Source: Spirochaetia bacterium UBA2205 (GTDB lineage: Bacteria > Spirochaetota > UBA4802 > UB4802). From it: a stretch of 16,968 nt of DNA. The translations under genes and the position numbers were made by a program. The first letter of the stretch is position 1, and every line of letters begins with the position of its first letter. Of this stretch, positions 14,977-16,968 are shown in pieces. A model generated the notes under the pieces. It made no database searches, was not told where the DNA came from, and saw only the letters and a program-made list of their open reading frames with translations. The stretch is from positions 57,307 to 74,274 of the forward strand of contig DCUV01000032.1 in assembly GCA_002328585.1 (NCBI GenBank). Reading direction: 5' to 3'.

Positions 14977-16968
14977 TTAAAACGTACATGACACGGAACC
15001 TTTTACTGAAAACGGTGCACCTGCATAATAACTTGTTCCCGAAACCGCATCATCAGAAGCATTAATTACCGAAACATATTTTCTGTTGAATATATTATCA
15101 AACTCTAACGAAAATGTTATATTTTTAAACATGTATATCTTATCGTTACAATAACTCACTTTTACATCAAAAACACCATATCCATCTATCTTTTCATGGT
15201 GCATACTATCACCATAGCGTTTTCCTATATAGCTCAGCATTGGTACTAATTCCAGCTGCTTATACTTCCCAATAATGCCGGCTAAAACAACCCATTGTGG
15301 TGTATCAACAATCTGCCTGCCATCATTATCATAAACAGTACCCTGGTAAGTACTGTTACCATCATAGACAAGATGATTATAGGTTGGATTAACAAAAATC
15401 GTTGCCCACTTAGAAACAAAGATGCTTGTTCCTAATTCACATCCATATCCTTTTGCTTTTCCTGCATTTTGCTGATAGCTTACTGCCTTACCGGTACCGG
15501 GATCAGTTACTCGCGAATCTGTCACATTTACTAAAAGTTTCTTATGTTGTGATACAAAAACTGTTGGATTAATCTCTAAATAATTGCGTTTTATCCTCAC
15601 ACCAACATCAACATTATCAGATTGTTCAATATCATATCCTTTAAAAAGATCATTTAATGTTATACCTGCAGCCTGAAATTGTGTACGAAGCCTGTTATAA
15701 AGGTTTTGCAAAGGCATATATGCATACGGTCGTATAAAATTTTTACCGTAACTGGAATACACTTCAAAATATTTAGTAAATGAATATGATACTCCCATCG
15801 TGGGAAGCATTATATCATGTATTCTTTCATCCCTATCTAAATCAGGTGCCCTTGTCAACGTTGGCACGCCACCCGGATATGTTGTTGTATATCCTCGGGA
15901 ATCTGATTCTTTAAAGCGAAAATATTTTACTCCTACCTGCCACTTAAAATTTCCTATTTCACCAGCCAGTTTACCATATGGGCTATTGATAAAGGTATCA
16001 CCACTGGTAGTATACATACCGTATCCTCTATATAAAAGTGAACCGTCATTTTGAATCCAGTAATTTTGTGTATATATATTCATATCTGATCGTTCAAAAT
16101 GATAGCCTGCTGTTACCTTAATCATTGATACATCAATGCTAATCTGGGAAACAACCCCTTTTCTAACAATATCTCGTGTGCGCTTTTGCACGCCAGGTTG
16201 ATTTTGTATATTCGCACCATCTCGGATGTTAGCATCTTCATTTGTTATATATGGCTTTATCACGAATGTGCAATCTTTTATATTAGCATTGACCGATGTA
16301 AAAAAGTCGAAATTTGTATGATCTTCCTCATTAAATTTGTAATAAAACTTATCCTCGGCGGGAATACCTGTTAGTGCACCATTATAATCATATTTATAAT
16401 AATCATCTAAATCCTTAGCCTGTTCATAGGATAATGAGCGATATTTATAATGATGGATTGTATTATAATTACCCCACAGTGAAATGGTCATATACTTTCC
16501 CATAGGTTGAACAAAAGTAACGTTTGCATTATGCCGTGGTCCTAAATCCCCATGACCTTTCCATTTATCCTCTTTAGTGCATGAATATGAAACAGATAAT
16601 CTACTGTCAGCCGGACCTACTTCTCCTGAATCAACTCTTACAAACATCTTCATGAAATCAAAACTACCATACGATGAAACAAAATTAATCCCAAACGTAT
16701 TGTCCGCCCATCGTGGCTTTAACTCAACTGCTCCGCCTCTATCACCAACCCCAACACCTAAATCAGCAGGTACGGCTCCCTTAAACACTGCAATGCTGTC
16801 AAAGTTTTCCATATCGTACACATAAGCCCTGGGACCCATTGGATTCCCACCATAGTTAGGTATACCATCTACGGTCATCGCACCCATAAATCCTCTAACG
16901 CCACGAATTCTAATGTTGTTTTGTTCAGAAGCCATATTACCGGGATCAATTCCTTCAAATACCACTCC
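14977..16968 (-). CDS. TonB-dependent outer-membrane receptor (5' end outside window)
   Basis: 663 residues are visible and the frame is open to the right edge; the GTG at 16965 is an internal Val codon (GVVFEGIDPGN), not a start. The signal peptide, TonB box and first part of the plug are missing. The visible plug includes NNIRIRGVRGFMGAMTVDGI and GVGVGDRGGAVELKPRW, after which a large beta-barrel with many alternating aromatic strands follows. The C-terminus has the usual FDNIFNRKYVSV block and ends GSVSCTF with terminal Phe, the BamA recognition signal. It imports a scarce ligand across the outer membrane using TonB-ExbBD energy (not encoded here). It is the most upstream visible gene of the operon, 35 nt before the CooC-like ATPase. 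The ligand cannot be read from sequence. Confidence 0.93.
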   Translation of the reverse strand, partial: GVVFEGIDPGNMASEQNNIRIRGVRGFMGAMTVDGIPNYGGNPMGPRAYVYDMENFDSIAVFKGAVPADLGVGVGDRGGAVELKPRWADNTFGINFVSSYGSFDFMKMFVRVDSGEVGPADSRLSVSYSCTKEDKWKGHGDLGPRHNANVTFVQPMGKYMTISLWGNYNTIHHYKYRSLSYEQAKDLDDYYKYDYNGALTGIPAEDKFYYKFNEEDHTNFDFFTSVNANIKDCTFVIKPYITNEDANIRDGANIQNQPGVQKRTRDIVRKGVVSQISIDVSMIKVTAGYHFERSDMNIYTQNYWIQNDGSLLYRGYGMYTTSGDTFINSPYGKLAGEIGNFKWQVGVKYFRFKESDSRGYTTTYPGGVPTLTRAPDLDRDERIHDIMLPTMGVSYSFTKYFEVYSSYGKNFIRPYAYMPLQNLYNRLRTQFQAAGITLNDLFKGYDIEQSDNVDVGVRIKRNYLEINPTVFVSQHKKLLVNVTDSRVTDPGTGKAVSYQQNAGKAKGYGCELGTSIFVSKWATIFVNPTYNHLVYDGNSTYQGTVYDNDGRQIVDTPQWVVLAGIIGKYKQLELVPMLSYIGKRYGDSMHHEKIDGYGVFDVKVSYCNDKIYMFKNITFSLEFDNIFNRKYVSVINASDDAVSGTSYYAGAPFSVKGSVSCTF

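Noticed and set aside
1..16968. CRISPR array, tRNA, rRNA, transposase or phage genes
   Set aside because: No regularly spaced repeats, no cloverleaf-like intergenic sequence and no mobile-element proteins were found; most of the window is densely coding.

Overview
The window reads as chromosomal DNA of an A+T-rich, diderm (two-membrane) bacterium. Evidence for an outer membrane is a TonB-dependent receptor ending in Phe, a lipoprotein with a clear lipobox, and a complete receptor / binding protein / permease / ATPase uptake route. The 7TMR-DISM chemoreceptor, bactofilin next to a LysM-M23 peptidase, and FecR-type lipoprotein would fit a spirochaete-like lineage (Leptospira-like physiology). 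That placement is inference: there is no rRNA or phylogenetic marker that I can score by eye. I see no phage, IS, CRISPR or tRNA signal.

Layout. (1) 1-1937 (+): 3' part of a chemoreceptor whose periplasmic domain runs off the left edge. (2) 2050-3381 (+): secernin-like C69 peptidase with its own promoter-like sequence and a strong SD. (3) 7605-3385 (-): tight operon bactofilin, LysM/M23 endopeptidase, glyS, MBL-fold hydrolase (gaps 31, 11 and 3 nt). It mixes cell-shape/wall genes with a tRNA synthetase beta subunit whose alpha partner glyQ is absent here. (4) 7802-9516 (+): queE, a radical SAM protein with a CX4CX2C cluster motif, and an unannotated 53-aa ORF with a very strong SD. (5) 9517-9789: non-coding, with competing hairpins, a palindromic dispersed-type repeat and a strong minus-strand terminator. 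(6) 10872-9790 (-): FecR-domain lipoprotein. (7) 10873-11135: A+T-rich non-coding spacer with dyads. (8) 16968-11136 (-): six-gene operon: TonB-dependent receptor (5' end beyond the right edge), a short CooC/MinD-like ATPase, a TrmO/UPF0066 domain protein, periplasmic binding protein, FecCD-type permease and FecE/BtuD-type ATPase.

How the genes work together. The most interesting unit is the last operon. Four genes form a full envelope-crossing importer for a metal chelate, siderophore or corrinoid. Between the receptor and the transporter sit two cytosolic proteins: a CooC-type P-loop ATPase, a family associated with metal insertion, that keeps Walker A and a CxC metal-site motif but lacks the second half of the fold, and a single-domain SAM-binding TrmO-like protein. 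This suggests uptake coupled to intracellular handling or modification of the cargo; the cargo itself cannot be read from sequence. Several start codons were re-evaluated from SD positions: radical SAM at 8468 rather than 8465, and the FecR lipoprotein at 10872 rather than 10905. Both edge genes are open to the window boundary.
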